A stretch of 64,000 bases of DNA from Evansella halocellulosilytica (GTDB lineage Bacteria > Bacillota > Bacilli > Bacillales > Salisediminibacteriaceae), in NCBI RefSeq assembly GCF_002335745.1, contig NZ_NIST01000001.1, forward strand, positions 2,991,636 through 3,055,635, in the 5' to 3' direction. Both the position numbers and the translations under genes were made by a program. Each line of letters opens with the position of its first letter. Position 1 is the first letter of the stretch. Positions 9,414 to 19,281 of this stretch are shown here, one piece after another. A model generated the notes under the pieces. It did no database searches, was not told where the DNA came from, and worked only from the letters and a program-made list of their open reading frames with translations.

Positions 9414-9867
9414 ACACGTTGAATTAGCGGATGAAACGGAACAGCTAGATAACAATATGCTTACCGTTGTAAAAGAAGTCATACTCACTGCAATGGAGGA
9501 AGAAGAAGTGAGTGATCATGCAGAAGTGTCACTCACTTTTGTAGATGATAAAACGATACACGATTTAAATAAGAATTACCGCAATAAGGATAAGCCGACA
9601 GATGTGTTGTCTTTTGCGCTAAATGAAGGTGAAGAGGATATAGTAGGTGAAGGAATGCCTGATTTACTCGGAGATATTATTATATCGGTTCCACGAGCTG
9701 AGCAGCAGGCTGAAGAATATGGACATTCAATAAAACGGGAACTTTGCTTCCTTTCGGTTCACGGCTTTTTACATTTAATTGGCTATGATCATGAAACTGA
9801 AGACCAAGAAAAAGCCATGAATGAAAGACAAGAAATGATCTTGCAAAAACATGGGCTTAAAAAATAA
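9403..9867 (+). CDS. ybeY: Endoribonuclease YbeY (rRNA maturation)
   Basis: A 154-residue YbeY/UPF0054 metalloprotein with the diagnostic zinc motif HGFLHLIGYDHE near the C-terminus. YbeY takes part in 16S rRNA 3'-end maturation and ribosome quality control. I chose ATG at 9403 because the AAGGTGAT ribosome site lies immediately upstream; a GTG three codons earlier sits inside that site. The gene overlaps the end of pgpH and the start of dgkA (17 bp), so translational coupling along the operon is likely. Confidence 0.94.
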   Translation: MTTRHVELADETEQLDNNMLTVVKEVILTAMEEEEVSDHAEVSLTFVDDKTIHDLNKNYRNKDKPTDVLSFALNEGEEDIVGEGMPDLLGDIIISVPRAEQQAEEYGHSIKRELCFLSVHGFLHLIGYDHETEDQEKAMNERQEMILQKHGLKK

Positions 9868-10240
9868 GCGACCGTTTATTTCGTGGAGCCGTTTAAAAAG
9901 AAGTTTTGTCTATGCTTCAATGGGAATTGTGCACACATGGAAATCCGAGCAAAATTTTCGGATACATACGATTTTAGCTATCGTTATTTTTATTGCAGCA
10001 CAGCTGCTAAATATTCCACTCTTTGAACAGACAGTGCTTGTGATCGTTATTGGCGGTGTTTTAGCGTTGGAGCTCCTTAATACGGCAATTGAACACATTG
10101 TAGATTTTTTAGTCCAATCGTATGATAAACGGGCGAAAATTATTAAAGATGCTGCTGCTGGAGCTGTTTTCATCTTTTCAGTCACAGCTGTAATTGTTGG
10201 GGCAATTATATTTATACCGAGAATTATAGCGTTATTTTAA
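9851..10240 (+). CDS. dgkA: Diacylglycerol/undecaprenol kinase family protein
   Basis: A 129-residue DgkA family integral membrane kinase with three membrane helices and an N-terminal amphipathic segment. Family motifs are FRIHTILA and LELLNTAIEHIVD, where the glutamates and Asn bind Mg-ATP. In Gram-positive bacteria this enzyme mainly phosphorylates undecaprenol for cell-wall lipid carrier recycling. It begins inside the ybeY coding region, the conserved overlap. Family certain; lipid specificity follows knowledge of Bacillus homologues. Confidence 0.93.
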   Translation: MGLKNKRPFISWSRLKRSFVYASMGIVHTWKSEQNFRIHTILAIVIFIAAQLLNIPLFEQTVLVIVIGGVLALELLNTAIEHIVDFLVQSYDKRAKIIKDAAAGAVFIFSVTAVIVGAIIFIPRIIALF

Positions 10241-10666
<426 letters not shown>

Positions 10667-10673
10667 TGGCTTC

Positions 10674-11570
10674 ATGAAGAAATCAGGTTTTGTTGCACTG
10701 ATTGGCAGACCTAACGTCGGAAAATCAACATTATTGAATCAAGTATTAGGGCAAAAAATTGCGATTATGAGTGATAAACCGCAAACGACGAGAAATCGAA
10801 TTCAAGGAGTATACACAGAAGAACGAGGTCAAGTAGTCTTCATTGATACTCCAGGTATACATAAACCGAAGCATAAATTGGGCGACTTTATGACGAAAGT
10901 AGCTCAAACGACATTAAGGGAAGTAGATGCTGTGCTCTTTTTAATTGACGCAAAAGAAGGACGTGGCCGCGGTGACAATTTTATTATGGAGAAACTAAAA
11001 AATGTCGATACTCCTATTTTCTTAATCATTAATAAAATAGATGAAGTACATCCTGATGAATTGTTACCGATTATTGAAGAGTACCGTAATGAATTTCATT
11101 TTACAGAGGTTATTCCAATCTCTGCATTGCAAGGAAATAATGTTAACACATTAATTGATCAAGTGTTCAGTTACTTAGAGGAAGGACCGCAATACTACCC
11201 AGAAGATCAAGTGACTGATCATCCTGAGCGGTTTTTGATGGCAGAGATGATCAGGGAAAAGGTGCTACACTTAACACATGAAGAAATTCCTCACTCGATT
11301 GCTGTAGACATTGAACAAATTAAACGACGTGGAGACCGCGATAAAGTGTATGTTGGGGCTGTCATTGTTGTTGAACGCAGTTCACAAAAAGGAATCATCA
11401 TTGGGAAACAAGGAAAAATGCTTAAGGAGATTGGGCAGCGAGCAAGAGAAGACATTGAGGCTGTACTAGGTTCAAAAGTGTTTTTAGAACTTTGGGTTCG
11501 TGTTGAAAAAGATTGGCGAAACAAAGCGAAATATTTAAATGAATTTGGCTATCGAGACGAAGAATATTGA
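10674..11570 (+). CDS. era: GTPase Era
   Basis: A 298-residue Era GTPase of normal length. G1 is [10 protein letters not shown]3 DTPGIH, G4 NKID and G5 SAL. A C-terminal KH domain includes [15 protein letters not shown]. Era binds the 3' end of 16S rRNA and acts in 30S assembly, functionally linked to the YbeY gene upstream. It ends the left part of the operon: a terminator-like hairpin and a roughly 380-bp repeat separate it from yqzL and recO, which directly follow era in many relatives. Confidence 0.97.
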   Translation: MKKSGFVALIGRPNVGKSTLLNQVLGQKIAIMSDKPQTTRNRIQGVYTEERGQVVFIDTPGIHKPKHKLGDFMTKVAQTTLREVDAVLFLIDAKEGRGRGDNFIMEKLKNVDTPIFLIINKIDEVHPDELLPIIEEYRNEFHFTEVIPISALQGNNVNTLIDQVFSYLEEGPQYYPEDQVTDHPERFLMAEMIREKVLHLTHEEIPHSIAVDIEQIKRRGDRDKVYVGAVIVVERSSQKGIIIGKQGKMLKEIGQRAREDIEAVLGSKVFLELWVRVEKDWRNKAKYLNEFGYRDEEY

Positions 11571-11577
11571 TAAATAG

Positions 11578-11627
11578 AAAGGCTATCCTTTAGTGGCTAA
11601 TGTAAGCCAAAGGAAGTCTTTTTATTT
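11578..11627 (+). terminator. Probable terminator after era
   Basis: CCTTT-AGTGGCT pairs with AGCC-AAAGG around a short loop and is followed by CTTTTTATTT. The hairpin is interrupted by bulges, so it may be leaky. Confidence 0.6.
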
Positions 11628-12013
11628 AGTAAATTTCGATCTCTCGATTGCTGTCTAGACTAGCAGGCACGAGCGTTTCCTATACGAGCTTCCACACGGA
11701 TGTGGTGACTTCGGTGTTCCCGCAGGACGCGGGGGTTTTAGCCGAAGATCTGATCTTACGAGTTGTCTCGACGGACAGGACGTCCTAATGCCGGGCATGC
11801 CACAGGACGCGGCGTATTGCCCGGTTGACGGATCTAGCCTCAAAGTGATACTGGAAGTGGAAGAGACAGTAGTTTTCGGCTCGAGGTCGCTTCGCCCCGC
11901 CACTTGAAGTCTAAGTTCGAACTTCTTCCTGTCGGGACTCAAGCACTTGGTCCTGCGGTTACTCGTCGCAGGTCAAGAGTGTCGCCGATAGGCGGGCACC
12001 TTTCGCTTTTCTT
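11627..12013. repeat. Long dispersed intergenic repeat, copy 1 (with internal structured module)
   Basis: This GC-richer block starts with the shared left motif TCTCTCGATTGCTGTCTAG and ends with CGCTTTTCTT. Internal hairpins are CCACAC/GTGG near 11694 and CTTCGG/CCGAAG (about 11709-11745). The pair TGTCTC (11764-11769)/GAGACA (11863-11868) encloses CCGGGCA (11791-11797)/TGCCCGG (11818-11824). A shared tail with GAAGTC/GACTTC pairing follows. It is almost the same as the copy at 22303-22606. It sits directly after the era terminator and splits the conserved era-yqzL-recO string. No convincing protein is encoded. Confidence 0.85.
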
Positions 12014-12279
12014 ATAAATCTTGTTTTTTTGTAAAAAAAAGACTATGATGTCTTCAACGATAGTTATATCGAGCTGTTTTAACGATCAAATATCGAGGGT
12101 ACACACCAAAAAGATCTAGTTTAGTGTGGAAAAGGCGGTGCTTTACACCGAAACCTATAGGCAACTTCCACTTTACTAATAAATTGTCAATAATTCCATA
12201 ACATGAAACAGGTGAACGAGGTTAAAGCTATTTTTATAACAAGAGGATATTACTTGATGCTGAAAGGTGGAATTTTCTA
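12014..12279. other. Intergenic stretch before yqzL, no assignable element
   Basis: AT-rich sequence between the repeat and yqzL. One small hairpin is seen (CGGTG-CTTTA-CACCG near 12137-12151), but no confident promoter, riboswitch or gene. Confidence 0.4.
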
Positions 12280-12426
12280 ATGAAAGAGATACCTTGGAAA
12301 GTTTTCTCTGTAACAGGCAACATTGACTCATATTTGCTGTTTAAAGAACTTGAACGTCAAGGTAACCCCGATGATGATGAAACCACAGAGTTAGTTTTGG
12401 AAGAAACAGATCCTCCGACGCATTAA
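12280..12426 (+). CDS. yqzL: YqzL family small protein
   Basis: A 48-residue reading frame opening MKEIPWKVFSVTGNIDSYLL and continuing FKELERQG. It matches the YqzL family of Bacillaceae, always found just upstream of recO. It is acidic at the C-terminus, probably cytosolic, and of unknown function. The ATG at 12280 is preceded by GAAAGGTGG. The conserved WKxFxxTGNIDxYLLxKE pattern and its position 33 bp before recO support it as real despite the short length. Confidence 0.88.
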   Translation: MKEIPWKVFSVTGNIDSYLLFKELERQGNPDDDETTELVLEETDPPTH

Positions 12427-12459
12427 GCCTCGTTTACTGCCTGAATGGTGGTGATCATA

Positions 12460-13215
12460 ATGCTTCATAAAGTAGAAGGAATTATAATTAGAACAAATGA
12501 TTACGGAGAAACAAATAAAATCATAACGGTTTTAACTAGGGAAAATGGTAAAGTAGCACTGATGGCGCGTGGAGCAAAACGGCCGAAAAGCCGTTTCGCT
12601 TCGAGCGCTCAATTGTTTATGTATGGAATGTTTATCTATCAAAGATCAAGCGGAATAGGTACGTTAAACCAAGCGGATATTATTGACTCCTTTAAAGAAG
12701 TTCGTAAAGATTTAAAACTTACTTCTCACGCTGCTTATATCGTTGAGATGGTTGATCGATTGACAGAAGATCACAAGCGAGACCCGTATTTATTTGAACT
12801 TGTTTATCAATTGCACGTTTATTTAAATGAAGGTGTAGATCCAGATATACTAACGAGAATTTTTGAAACGAAAATGCTTGATGTTGCGGGTGTAAGACCT
12901 AATTTTAGCTATTGTGTTTTATGTGGTCAAACTGATGATGCATTCGTTTTCTCGATACGTCAAGGGGGAATCCTCTGCAATCGCTGCAAACATGAAGATG
13001 CATACCACATGAAAGTCAACCAAGCTGTTATTAAGCTTCTTCGTCTATTTCAACAATTTGATTTAAAGCGATTAGGAAATATTTCTGTTAAAAAAGAAAC
13101 GAAAGCACAATTAAAAGAGGTTCTTCAAATGTATTTTGATGAATACGTCGGCATTAGGTTAAAATCAAAACGTTTTTTAGATCAAATTGATTCAATGTTT
13201 GAAGAAGGAAGTTGA
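12460..13215 (+). CDS. recO: DNA repair protein RecO
   Basis: A 251-residue RecO recombination mediator. The N-terminal OB-fold opens MLHKVEGIIIRTNDYGETNK, a helical domain follows, and a four-cysteine zinc site is formed by CVLCGQ and CNRCKH. RecO loads RecA at gaps together with RecR and anneals strands. The ATG at 12460 matches the family N-terminus and follows GGTGGTGATC; an ATG five codons upstream lies within that site. The end of the gene overlaps the -35 box of the glyQS leader promoter. Confidence 0.95.
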   Translation: MLHKVEGIIIRTNDYGETNKIITVLTRENGKVALMARGAKRPKSRFASSAQLFMYGMFIYQRSSGIGTLNQADIIDSFKEVRKDLKLTSHAAYIVEMVDRLTEDHKRDPYLFELVYQLHVYLNEGVDPDILTRIFETKMLDVAGVRPNFSYCVLCGQTDDAFVFSIRQGGILCNRCKHEDAYHMKVNQAVIKLLRLFQQFDLKRLGNISVKKETKAQLKEVLQMYFDEYVGIRLKSKRFLDQIDSMFEEGS

Positions 13216-13240
13216 CACATACACAGTTTTTGAGTAAGAT
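13212..13240 (+). promoter_or_regulatory. Promoter of the glyQS T-box transcript
   Basis: TTGACA (13212-13217), a 17-bp spacer and TAAGAT (13235-13240). The -35 box overlaps the last codon of recO. Confidence 0.75.
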
Positions 13241-13249
13241 TTGATTTAA

Positions 13250-13485
13250 ACAAAATACTCGGTTGCAAAGAAAGAAAGTAGTACTTAGTCTCTCTGTATA
13301 ATGAAGTAATACTTCAGCAGCGAACCTAGGATGGTGGAAGCTAGGGATACAGAAACTGAGGAAGGCGTTCTCGAGCGATTTGATGAAAGTGGCTTTACGA
13401 ATAAAGTAAAGCAATTAGGGTGGAACCGCGGGTAAACTCTCGTCCCTATGTCGATGATAGACATAGAGACGGGAGTTTTCTTATT
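13250..13485 (+). ncRNA. Glycyl T-box riboswitch with terminator/antiterminator
   Basis: This is the T-box leader of the glycyl-tRNA synthetase operon. Stem I has the apical AG-bulge/loop sequence around ATGGTGGAAGC (13331-13341). The specifier context GAGGAAGGCGTTCTC places glycine codon GGC at 13364-13366. The invariant T-box AGGGTGGAACCGCG is at 13417-13430. The terminator pairs AACTCTCGTCCCTATG with its complement ending GGGAGTTTTCTT at 13482. By family knowledge, uncharged tRNA-Gly binds specifier and T-box and stabilises the antiterminator, so glyQS is expressed under glycine starvation. Confidence 0.95.
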
Positions 13486-13500
13486 TAAGGAGATTAGAAA

Positions 13501-13558
13501 GTGTGAAATTTCAATCTCTCGTTTGCTGTTTATACCCCATGCGGCTTACGCTTTTCTT
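13501..13558. repeat. Short truncated copy of the intergenic repeat family
   Basis: It begins AAATTTCAATCTCTCG and ends TACGCTTTTCTT, matching the two ends of the larger copies with the middle missing. It lies 15 bp after the T-box terminator T-run. Confidence 0.7.
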
Positions 13559-13575
13559 AAAAGATAAGAATTTAT

Positions 13576-13695
13576 AAAATATCAATCTCTCGATTAATGT
13601 CTAGACTTCAGGCGCCATCGGCTCGAGGTCGCTTCGCCCCGCCACTTGAAGTCTAAGTTCGGACTTCTTCCTGTCGGGACTCCAGCGCTTTTCTT
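13576..13695. repeat. Intergenic repeat family, medium copy
   Basis: The left end TCAATCTCTCGATTAATGTC is followed by the block CTCGAGGTCGCTTCGCCCCG, the GAAGTC/GACTTC hairpin and the right end AGCGCTTTTCTT. It lacks the TGTCTC...GAGACA module. It lies inside the glyQS leader transcript, between the T-box terminator and the glyQ start. Confidence 0.85.
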
Positions 13696-13726
13696 AATTG
13701 CCGAGTAAAAATTTGGAGGGAAATGT

Positions 13727-14617
13727 ATGAATGTACAAGAGATGATCTTAACATTACAGAATTTTTGGTCTAAACAAAACTGTATGATTTTACAAGCATA
13801 TGATGTAGAAAAAGGTGCAGGGACGATGAATCCGATGACATTTCTAAAAAGCATCGGTCCTGAACCTTGGAACGTTGCTTATGTTGAACCATCAAGAAGA
13901 CCTGCCGATGGTAGATATGGGGAAAATCCAAACCGTCTTTATCAGCACCATCAGTTTCAAGTCGTCATGAAACCTTCGCCTAGTAACATACAAGAACTTT
14001 ATTTAGAAAGTTTACGCGAATTAGGAATTAATCCTGAGGAACATGATATCCGATTTGTTGAAGATAATTGGGAAGCACCTACTCTAGCTGCTTGGGGATT
14101 AGGATGGGAAGTTTGGCTTGACGGTATGGAAATTACTCAATTTACATATTTCCAGCAAGTCGGAGGTCTGGATGCTAGCCCTGTCTCCGTTGAGATTACG
14201 TATGGAATCGAGCGCCTTGCTTCTTACATCCAAGACAAAGAAAGTGTCTATGAATTAGAGTGGGTCAAAGGATTTAGTTATGGAGACGTATTTTTACAAA
14301 ATGAATTCGAGCAATCCAAATATTCATTTGAAACAGCAGATAGTACAATGTTGTTTAACCTCTTTTCTACTTATGAACAGGAAGCAAGTCGAGCCTTAAA
14401 TGAAAATTTGGTCATCCCAGCATATGATTACGTTTTAAAATGCTCACACACATTTAATTTGTTAGATGCTCAAGGAGCAATTTCGGTTACAGAACGGACC
14501 GGATATATTGGACGAGTCAGAAACCTTGCGAGAAAATGCGCAAAGCAATATTACGAAGTACGAGAAAATCTAGGATTTCCATTGTTGAAAGAGAAGGAGG
14601 AAACGTCCGATGAGTAA
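13727..14617 (+). CDS. glyQ: Glycyl-tRNA synthetase alpha subunit
   Basis: A 296-residue alpha subunit of the bacterial alpha2-beta2 glycyl-tRNA synthetase, opening [20 protein letters not shown]. It contains the class II motifs [20 protein letters not shown] and [10 protein letters not shown]. It forms the catalytic core that charges tRNA-Gly with glycine in the cytoplasm. ATG at 13727 follows TTGGAGGGA. Expression is gated by the glycine T-box about 240 bp upstream. It overlaps glyS by 8 bp. Confidence 0.98.
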   Translation: MNVQEMILTLQNFWSKQNCMILQAYDVEKGAGTMNPMTFLKSIGPEPWNVAYVEPSRRPADGRYGENPNRLYQHHQFQVVMKPSPSNIQELYLESLRELGINPEEHDIRFVEDNWEAPTLAAWGLGWEVWLDGMEITQFTYFQQVGGLDASPVSVEITYGIERLASYIQDKESVYELEWVKGFSYGDVFLQNEFEQSKYSFETADSTMLFNLFSTYEQEASRALNENLVIPAYDYVLKCSHTFNLLDAQGAISVTERTGYIGRVRNLARKCAKQYYEVRENLGFPLLKEKEETSDE

Positions 14618-16700
14618 ACGTTCATTTTTATTTGAAATTGGTTTAGAGGAAATGCCTGCACGTTTTGTCAATGATGCAGCCAATCAACTAAAGGCGAAAG
14701 TTGTCGACTGGTTAAAAGAAAATCGTTTATCTTATCATGATATACACACATACTCTACTCCTCGCCGATTAGCTGTTTTAGTAGCTGAATTACATGAAAA
14801 ACAAGGTGATATAGAAGAGGAAGCGAAAGGGCCATCTAAGAAAATTGCTCAAGATGAAAATGGAGAATGGACGAAAGCAGCACAAGGCTTTGCGAGAGGT
14901 CAAGGAGTTGCAGTAGAAGATATTTACTTTAAAGAAATTAAAGGCGAAGAATATGTTTTTGTGAAAAAATTTATTGCCGGAAAAAAGACTTCAGAGTTAC
15001 TGCCAGTGATGAAAGATGTCATGTTAAGTCTTTCATTTCCTAAAAATATGCGCTGGGGTGCAAACTCACTTCGATATGTAAGGCCGATAAAGTGGATAAC
15101 AGCTCTTTACGGTGAAGAAGTAATTCCATTCGAAGTATCAGGTATAAATACGTCAAATAAATCGTATGGTCACCGTTTTTTAGGTGAGGAAACGACGATA
15201 CCAAAGGCAGATGAATACGTTCATGCTTTGTTATCACAACACGTAATCACAGATGCTGCTGAAAGGAAATCTGCGATCCGTAAACAAATTGAGCTCATAG
15301 GGGAAACTGAAGGCTGGAATATTATCATCGATGAAGATTTACTTGATGAAGTGACGAACCTTGTAGAATATCCTACAGCATTATATGGCGAATTTGATGA
15401 CCGTTTTTTAAACGTTCCTGAAGATGTACTCGTGACTTCAATGAAAGAACACCAAAGATATTTTCCAGTAAAAGACGCCGAAGGAACATTACTTCCGTAT
15501 TTTGTTGCAGTAAGGAATGGTGATCATCGTCATCTCGAAAATGTCCAAAAGGGAAATGAGAAAGTATTGCGTGCAAGACTTGCAGATGCGGAGTTTTTCT
15601 ATCAAGAAGATTTAAAACATTCTCTTGAAGAGCGATTAAAGCGATTAGAATCGATTGTTTATCACGAAGAACTTGGTTCAATGGGAGATAAAGTCCGCAG
15701 AATTAAGGAATTATCAGCAATAATTGCTAAGACAATTCATCTAGATCATGAACGAACCAGTCAAGTTGAGCGAGTAGCTGAGTTGTGTAAAGCAGATTTA
15801 GTTACACACATGGTTGGTGAGTTTCCAGAACTTGAAGGTCGTATGGGTGAAGAGTATGCGTTAAAATTTGGTGAGAAGCCGGAAGTAGCGAAAGGGATCT
15901 ATGAACATTATTTGCCAAAGCAAGCTTCTGATTTACCTCCTTCAACACAATTAGGAGCGATTGTAAGTATTGCTGATAAAGTAGATACGATTGTAACGAG
16001 CTTTGGAATTGGCATGGTACCGTCAGGCTCACAAGACCCACATGGCCTGCGCCGTCAAACGGCTGGAGTGATTCAAGTCTATCTTTCACAAAAGTGGGAC
16101 TTTAACTTAATCGATCTATTTGAAGGTGCTATTCAAATAGCTGAAACGAGAGGGCTGCTTAAACGCGATCAATTCAGTGTAAAAGAGGATTTAATTGATT
16201 TTCTGAAGCTCCGATTGAAAAACCTTCTTCAAGATCAAGGAGTACGTTATGACGTCGTTGACGCTGTTTTAAAAACAGACCTCGGTCATATTCAAACGTT
16301 AGTTAAAAAGGCGCACTTTTTAATGAGTCAGCTTGATAAGCAGGAGTTTAAAAAACTTGTTGAAGCATTCAGCCGTGTAACGAATATTTCAAAGAAAAGT
16401 ACAGAAGGGTCTGCAGCAGTTCAAGAAGATTTGTTAAAAGAATCAGAAGAGAATTTACTGAAATCGACGAAAGAAGAAATAGAATCAAGTATTTCTCACG
16501 ATTTGTCAGAAGGGAAAGTTGAAGAAGCTTATGAGCGTTTAAAGGTGTTAGAGCCAGTCATCCATAACTATTTTGATAATATTATGGTTATGACTGACGA
16601 TGCAGCTATTAAGAAGAATCGTTTGGCACAAATGGTGGAAACAGCACAACTAATAAACTCCTTTGCAGACTTTAATGCGATTGTCTTTCATTCAGAATAA
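14610..16700 (+). CDS. glyS: Glycyl-tRNA synthetase beta subunit
   Basis: A 696-residue beta subunit of glycyl-tRNA synthetase, opening [20 protein letters not shown]. It contains an HD-like region ([26 protein letters not shown] further on) and a C-terminal anticodon-binding domain. The beta subunit provides tRNA recognition for the GlyQ catalytic subunit. ATG at 14610 lies inside the end of glyQ, preceded by GAGAAGGAGGA, so the two are co-translated. Length is normal for Bacillaceae. Confidence 0.98.
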   Translation: MSKRSFLFEIGLEEMPARFVNDAANQLKAKVVDWLKENRLSYHDIHTYSTPRRLAVLVAELHEKQGDIEEEAKGPSKKIAQDENGEWTKAAQGFARGQGVAVEDIYFKEIKGEEYVFVKKFIAGKKTSELLPVMKDVMLSLSFPKNMRWGANSLRYVRPIKWITALYGEEVIPFEVSGINTSNKSYGHRFLGEETTIPKADEYVHALLSQHVITDAAERKSAIRKQIELIGETEGWNIIIDEDLLDEVTNLVEYPTALYGEFDDRFLNVPEDVLVTSMKEHQRYFPVKDAEGTLLPYFVAVRNGDHRHLENVQKGNEKVLRARLADAEFFYQEDLKHSLEERLKRLESIVYHEELGSMGDKVRRIKELSAIIAKTIHLDHERTSQVERVAELCKADLVTHMVGEFPELEGRMGEEYALKFGEKPEVAKGIYEHYLPKQASDLPPSTQLGAIVSIADKVDTIVTSFGIGMVPSGSQDPHGLRRQTAGVIQVYLSQKWDFNLIDLFEGAIQIAETRGLLKRDQFSVKEDLIDFLKLRLKNLLQDQGVRYDVVDAVLKTDLGHIQTLVKKAHFLMSQLDKQEFKKLVEAFSRVTNISKKSTEGSAAVQEDLLKESEENLLKSTKEEIESSISHDLSEGKVEEAYERLKVLEPVIHNYFDNIMVMTDDAAIKKNRLAQMVETAQLINSFADFNAIVFHSE

Positions 16701-16817
16701 TTGGAATGACAGATAGGATTTGACATGATCAGTTATAATATAGAGAGTATAGGTAGTAGACAGATCAAATGGTATTAGTTATATGAAACGATCACATATG
16801 CCTGTGTGCAGAGGGCG

Positions 16818-17465
16818 GTGAGTATAATCGATTTAAATGAACGTCAACAATTGATTCTACAAATTGTTAAAGATAACGGACCGATAACTGGTGAGCAAAT
16901 TGCTGAAAAGTTATCGTTGACTCGTGCGACATTGCGTCCGGATTTAGCCATATTAACAATGGCAGGTTTCTTAGATGCTCGTCCTAGAGTCGGCTATTTT
17001 TATACTGGGAAAACGGGCTCCCAGCTATTAGGTGAGAAAATTAAAAAGATGACAGTAAAGAAATACCAGTCAATTCCTGTCGTAGTGAATGAATCTGCGT
17101 CAGTATATGATGCGATTTGTACGATGTTTTTAGAAGATGTAGGCACTTTATTTGTCGTTAACGGTAAAGGTATTCTTGTGGGCATTTTATCTAGAAAGGA
17201 TTTATTAAGAGCGAGCATGGGAAAGCAAGATTTAGAATCCGTTCCTATAAGTATTATTATGACGAGAATGCCGAATATCACGACTTGTAAGCCTGAAGAT
17301 CTTTTAATTGATGTTGCAAATCAGTTAATTGATAAACAAATTGATGGATTGCCTGTTGTACGGGATGTTGATGTAGACGGTTCAATGAAACAAGAGGTCA
17401 TTGGGCGGATAACGAAAACGAACATCACGAAGGCATTTGTCAGTTTTGCAAATGACGATATTTAA
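16818..17465 (+). CDS. ccpN: Transcriptional repressor CcpN
   Basis: A 215-residue repressor of gluconeogenic genes. An N-terminal winged helix-turn-helix (about residues 1-65, with [20 protein letters not shown]) is followed by two CBS domains (about 75-210) that sense ATP/ADP. In B. subtilis CcpN represses gapB and pckA under glycolytic conditions. I set the start at GTG 16818 because [10 protein letters not shown] lines up with the family N-terminus; the ribosome site there (AGAGGG) is very close, and a GTG at 16806 is possible. It is followed 46 bp later by yqfL, the same pair as in B. subtilis. Confidence 0.92.
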   Translation: MSIIDLNERQQLILQIVKDNGPITGEQIAEKLSLTRATLRPDLAILTMAGFLDARPRVGYFYTGKTGSQLLGEKIKKMTVKKYQSIPVVVNESASVYDAICTMFLEDVGTLFVVNGKGILVGILSRKDLLRASMGKQDLESVPISIIMTRMPNITTCKPEDLLIDVANQLIDKQIDGLPVVRDVDVDGSMKQEVIGRITKTNITKAFVSFANDDI

Positions 17466-17511
17466 TAAATATCACAGTGAGGGGAGACATGAAAGGAGGA
17501 TGAAGACAGAA

Positions 17512-18330
17512 GTGGAGAAAAATCCAATTGTTTATGTCTTGTCTGATTCTGTTGGTGAAACAGCTGAACTTGTTGTGAAAGCTGCAGCGAGTCAATTTAA
17601 TGGTTCAAATATTGAGGTTAGGCGTATTCCTTACGTGGAAGACTTGTCTACGGTTGATGAGGTCATCTCCCAGGCAAAAGAAACGGAGGGAACAATTGCT
17701 TTTACACTCGTTATCGAGGAAGTGAAAAGTTATTTAATAAAGGAAGCGAACAAACATGGAATATCGTATCACGATATTCTTTCACCAATGGTTAATCTAT
17801 TTCAAAATCAATTAAATAAACCTCCTCGTAATGAAGCAGGTTTAATGCATACATTAGATGAGGATTATTTCAGGAAAGTTGAAGCGATTGAATTTGCAGT
17901 TAAATATGATGATGGAAGAGATCCAAGGGGAGTCTTGCGCGCAGACGTCGTGCTTGTTGGCGTTTCAAGAACCTCAAAAACGCCGCTTTCTCAATATTTG
18001 GCACATAAGCGTTTAAAGGTGGCAAATGTCCCACTCGTTCCTGAGGTTGAACCGCCGGAGGAATTATTTGAAATTCCGCCTGAGAAAATAATTGGCTTAC
18101 AAATTAGTGCCGAAAAGCTTAATACGATAAGAGCAGAGCGACTAAAAGCTCTTGGTTTAAAAGAAGAAGCGAGTTATGCGACATTTGACAGAATTGCAGA
18201 AGAATTGGACTATTCAAAGACCATTATGGATCGGATTGGCTGCCAAGTGATTGATGTTTCAAATAAAGCTGTAGAAGAAACGGCAAATATTATTTTCCAA
18301 ATGATTCAACTGAATCGTAAACATGAATAA
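17512..18330 (+). CDS. yqfL: Pyruvate, phosphate dikinase regulatory protein family (YqfL)
   Basis: A 272-residue DUF299/PPDK-regulatory protein: a bifunctional serine/threonine kinase and phosphorylase that switches PEP-synthesising dikinases. The N-terminus [20 protein letters not shown] and the P-loop-like [15 protein letters not shown] are family hallmarks. GTG at 17512 lies 12 bases after AAAGGAGG; ATG at 17500 directly abuts that site and is less likely. Together with CcpN upstream it forms a carbon-flux control pair. No PPDK gene is visible in the window. Confidence 0.92.
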   Translation: MEKNPIVYVLSDSVGETAELVVKAAASQFNGSNIEVRRIPYVEDLSTVDEVISQAKETEGTIAFTLVIEEVKSYLIKEANKHGISYHDILSPMVNLFQNQLNKPPRNEAGLMHTLDEDYFRKVEAIEFAVKYDDGRDPRGVLRADVVLVGVSRTSKTPLSQYLAHKRLKVANVPLVPEVEPPEELFEIPPEKIIGLQISAEKLNTIRAERLKALGLKEEASYATFDRIAEELDYSKTIMDRIGCQVIDVSNKAVEETANIIFQMIQLNRKHE

Positions 18331-18339
18331 AAAATGAAT

Positions 18340-18368
18340 GGACTGGATCATTGTATGATTCGGTCCTT
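18340..18368 (+). terminator. Probable terminator after yqfL
   Basis: GGACTGGATCA pairs imperfectly with TGATTCGGTCC around a short loop, followed by TTTCC. Confidence 0.5.
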
Positions 18369-18747
18369 TCCAATGTGTTGCAAATTTTTAATGCAAATGT
18401 ATAGCGCAAATGAAAAGGATGCTATATAATGAAAAATTGTGATTTCATTTTTTATTTTTAACATTCATGAATAATGATATTGGTGTATATGATGTATAGG
18501 ATGTGTCATTACGTGTGTACGAGCTTACTGTAAACTGATTTTTGAATAAATGTTATAAAAATATGAAGAACATGATTTTTAAGAAAAAATTCGTTGGTTT
18601 TTTCATTTTTTTAGAATATAAGAAAAAAAGATCAAATAAATTGTAAATGTCAAGACTTTTTATTATTTTTTTGGTAAAGATAGTAAATGGGATGCAGATT
18701 AAATCTAGATAAGAAGAAGGAATCCTGTAAGGAATGTAGAATAAGAA
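18369..18747. other. AT-rich intergenic region upstream of yqxD
   Basis: Roughly 380 bp of strongly AT-rich DNA between the yqfL terminator and yqxD. It contains long A and T runs but no convincing gene. It presumably carries the promoter of the yqxD-dnaG-sigA unit, which I could not place with confidence. Confidence 0.5.
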
Positions 18748-19218
18748 ATGATGAGAGAAAAGAAGAAGCAGATTTTTGTCGACGGAGATGCATGCCCTGT
18801 TCTGGATGAAGTCATTCATATTGCAAAGGACTACTCTGTAGAAGTTACTATCGTTTCGTCGTATGCCCACTTCCGCACCAATTCTTACCCAGATTTTGTC
18901 ACATTTATTTTTGTGGATCAAGAACGGGAAGAAGCAGATTTGAAAATTATGAATCTGATTGGAAAAGAAGATGTTGCAATTACCGAGGATTTAGGGCTTG
19001 CAAGTCTTTTATTAGGAAAAGGGGTAACAACTTTATCCCCTAGGGGAAAAACGTTTACTTTATCTAATATTGAATATTTGCTTCACTTTCGACATGAAGC
19101 AGCAAAACGGAGGCGAGCGGGGTTACGTACAAAAGGACCTAAAAAGCTTACAAGCGACGATAAAGTAATGTTTAAAAAAGAATTAGAAAAAATCTTGTCA
19201 AAAAAGAAGGATTTTTGA
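18748..19218 (+). CDS. yqxD: YaiI/YqxD family protein (UPF0178)
   Basis: A 156-residue YaiI/YqxD family protein with a PIN-like N-terminus, IFVDGDACPVLDEV. The conserved segments VSSYAHF and ITEDLGLASLLLGKG follow. The fold is predicted to resemble nucleases, but no activity is established. It is the first gene of the conserved yqxD-dnaG-sigA macromolecular-synthesis cluster. The start is one of two adjacent ATG codons (18748 or 18751). Confidence 0.93.
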   Translation: MMREKKKQIFVDGDACPVLDEVIHIAKDYSVEVTIVSSYAHFRTNSYPDFVTFIFVDQEREEADLKIMNLIGKEDVAITEDLGLASLLLGKGVTTLSPRGKTFTLSNIEYLLHFRHEAAKRRRAGLRTKGPKKLTSDDKVMFKKELEKILSKKKDF

Positions 19219-19281
19219 TGGAGAGGGCGAAATTATATTACGCCATTTCTTTCAAGTTACGAAAGAAGGCGGGTGAATGTA

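Noticed and set aside
11655-11942. 95-aa reverse-strand open frame inside the repeat, with a similar frame at 31818-32057
   Set aside because: The protein similarity follows from the DNA repeat; the copy at 22303-22606 has a different frame there, there is no ribosome site, and base changes preserve stems rather than codons.
12445-12459. Upstream ATG as recO start
   Set aside because: The GGTGGTGATC ribosome site lies downstream of that codon; ATG 12460 fits the family N-terminus.
16720-16750. ccpN promoter
   Set aside because: TTGACA is present but the nearest -10-like boxes lie at 8 or 19 bp, so the promoter is not secure.
18553-18921. 122-aa reverse-strand frame upstream of yqxD
   Set aside because: It overlaps the conserved yqxD gene antisense, comes from AT-rich DNA, and has no family features.
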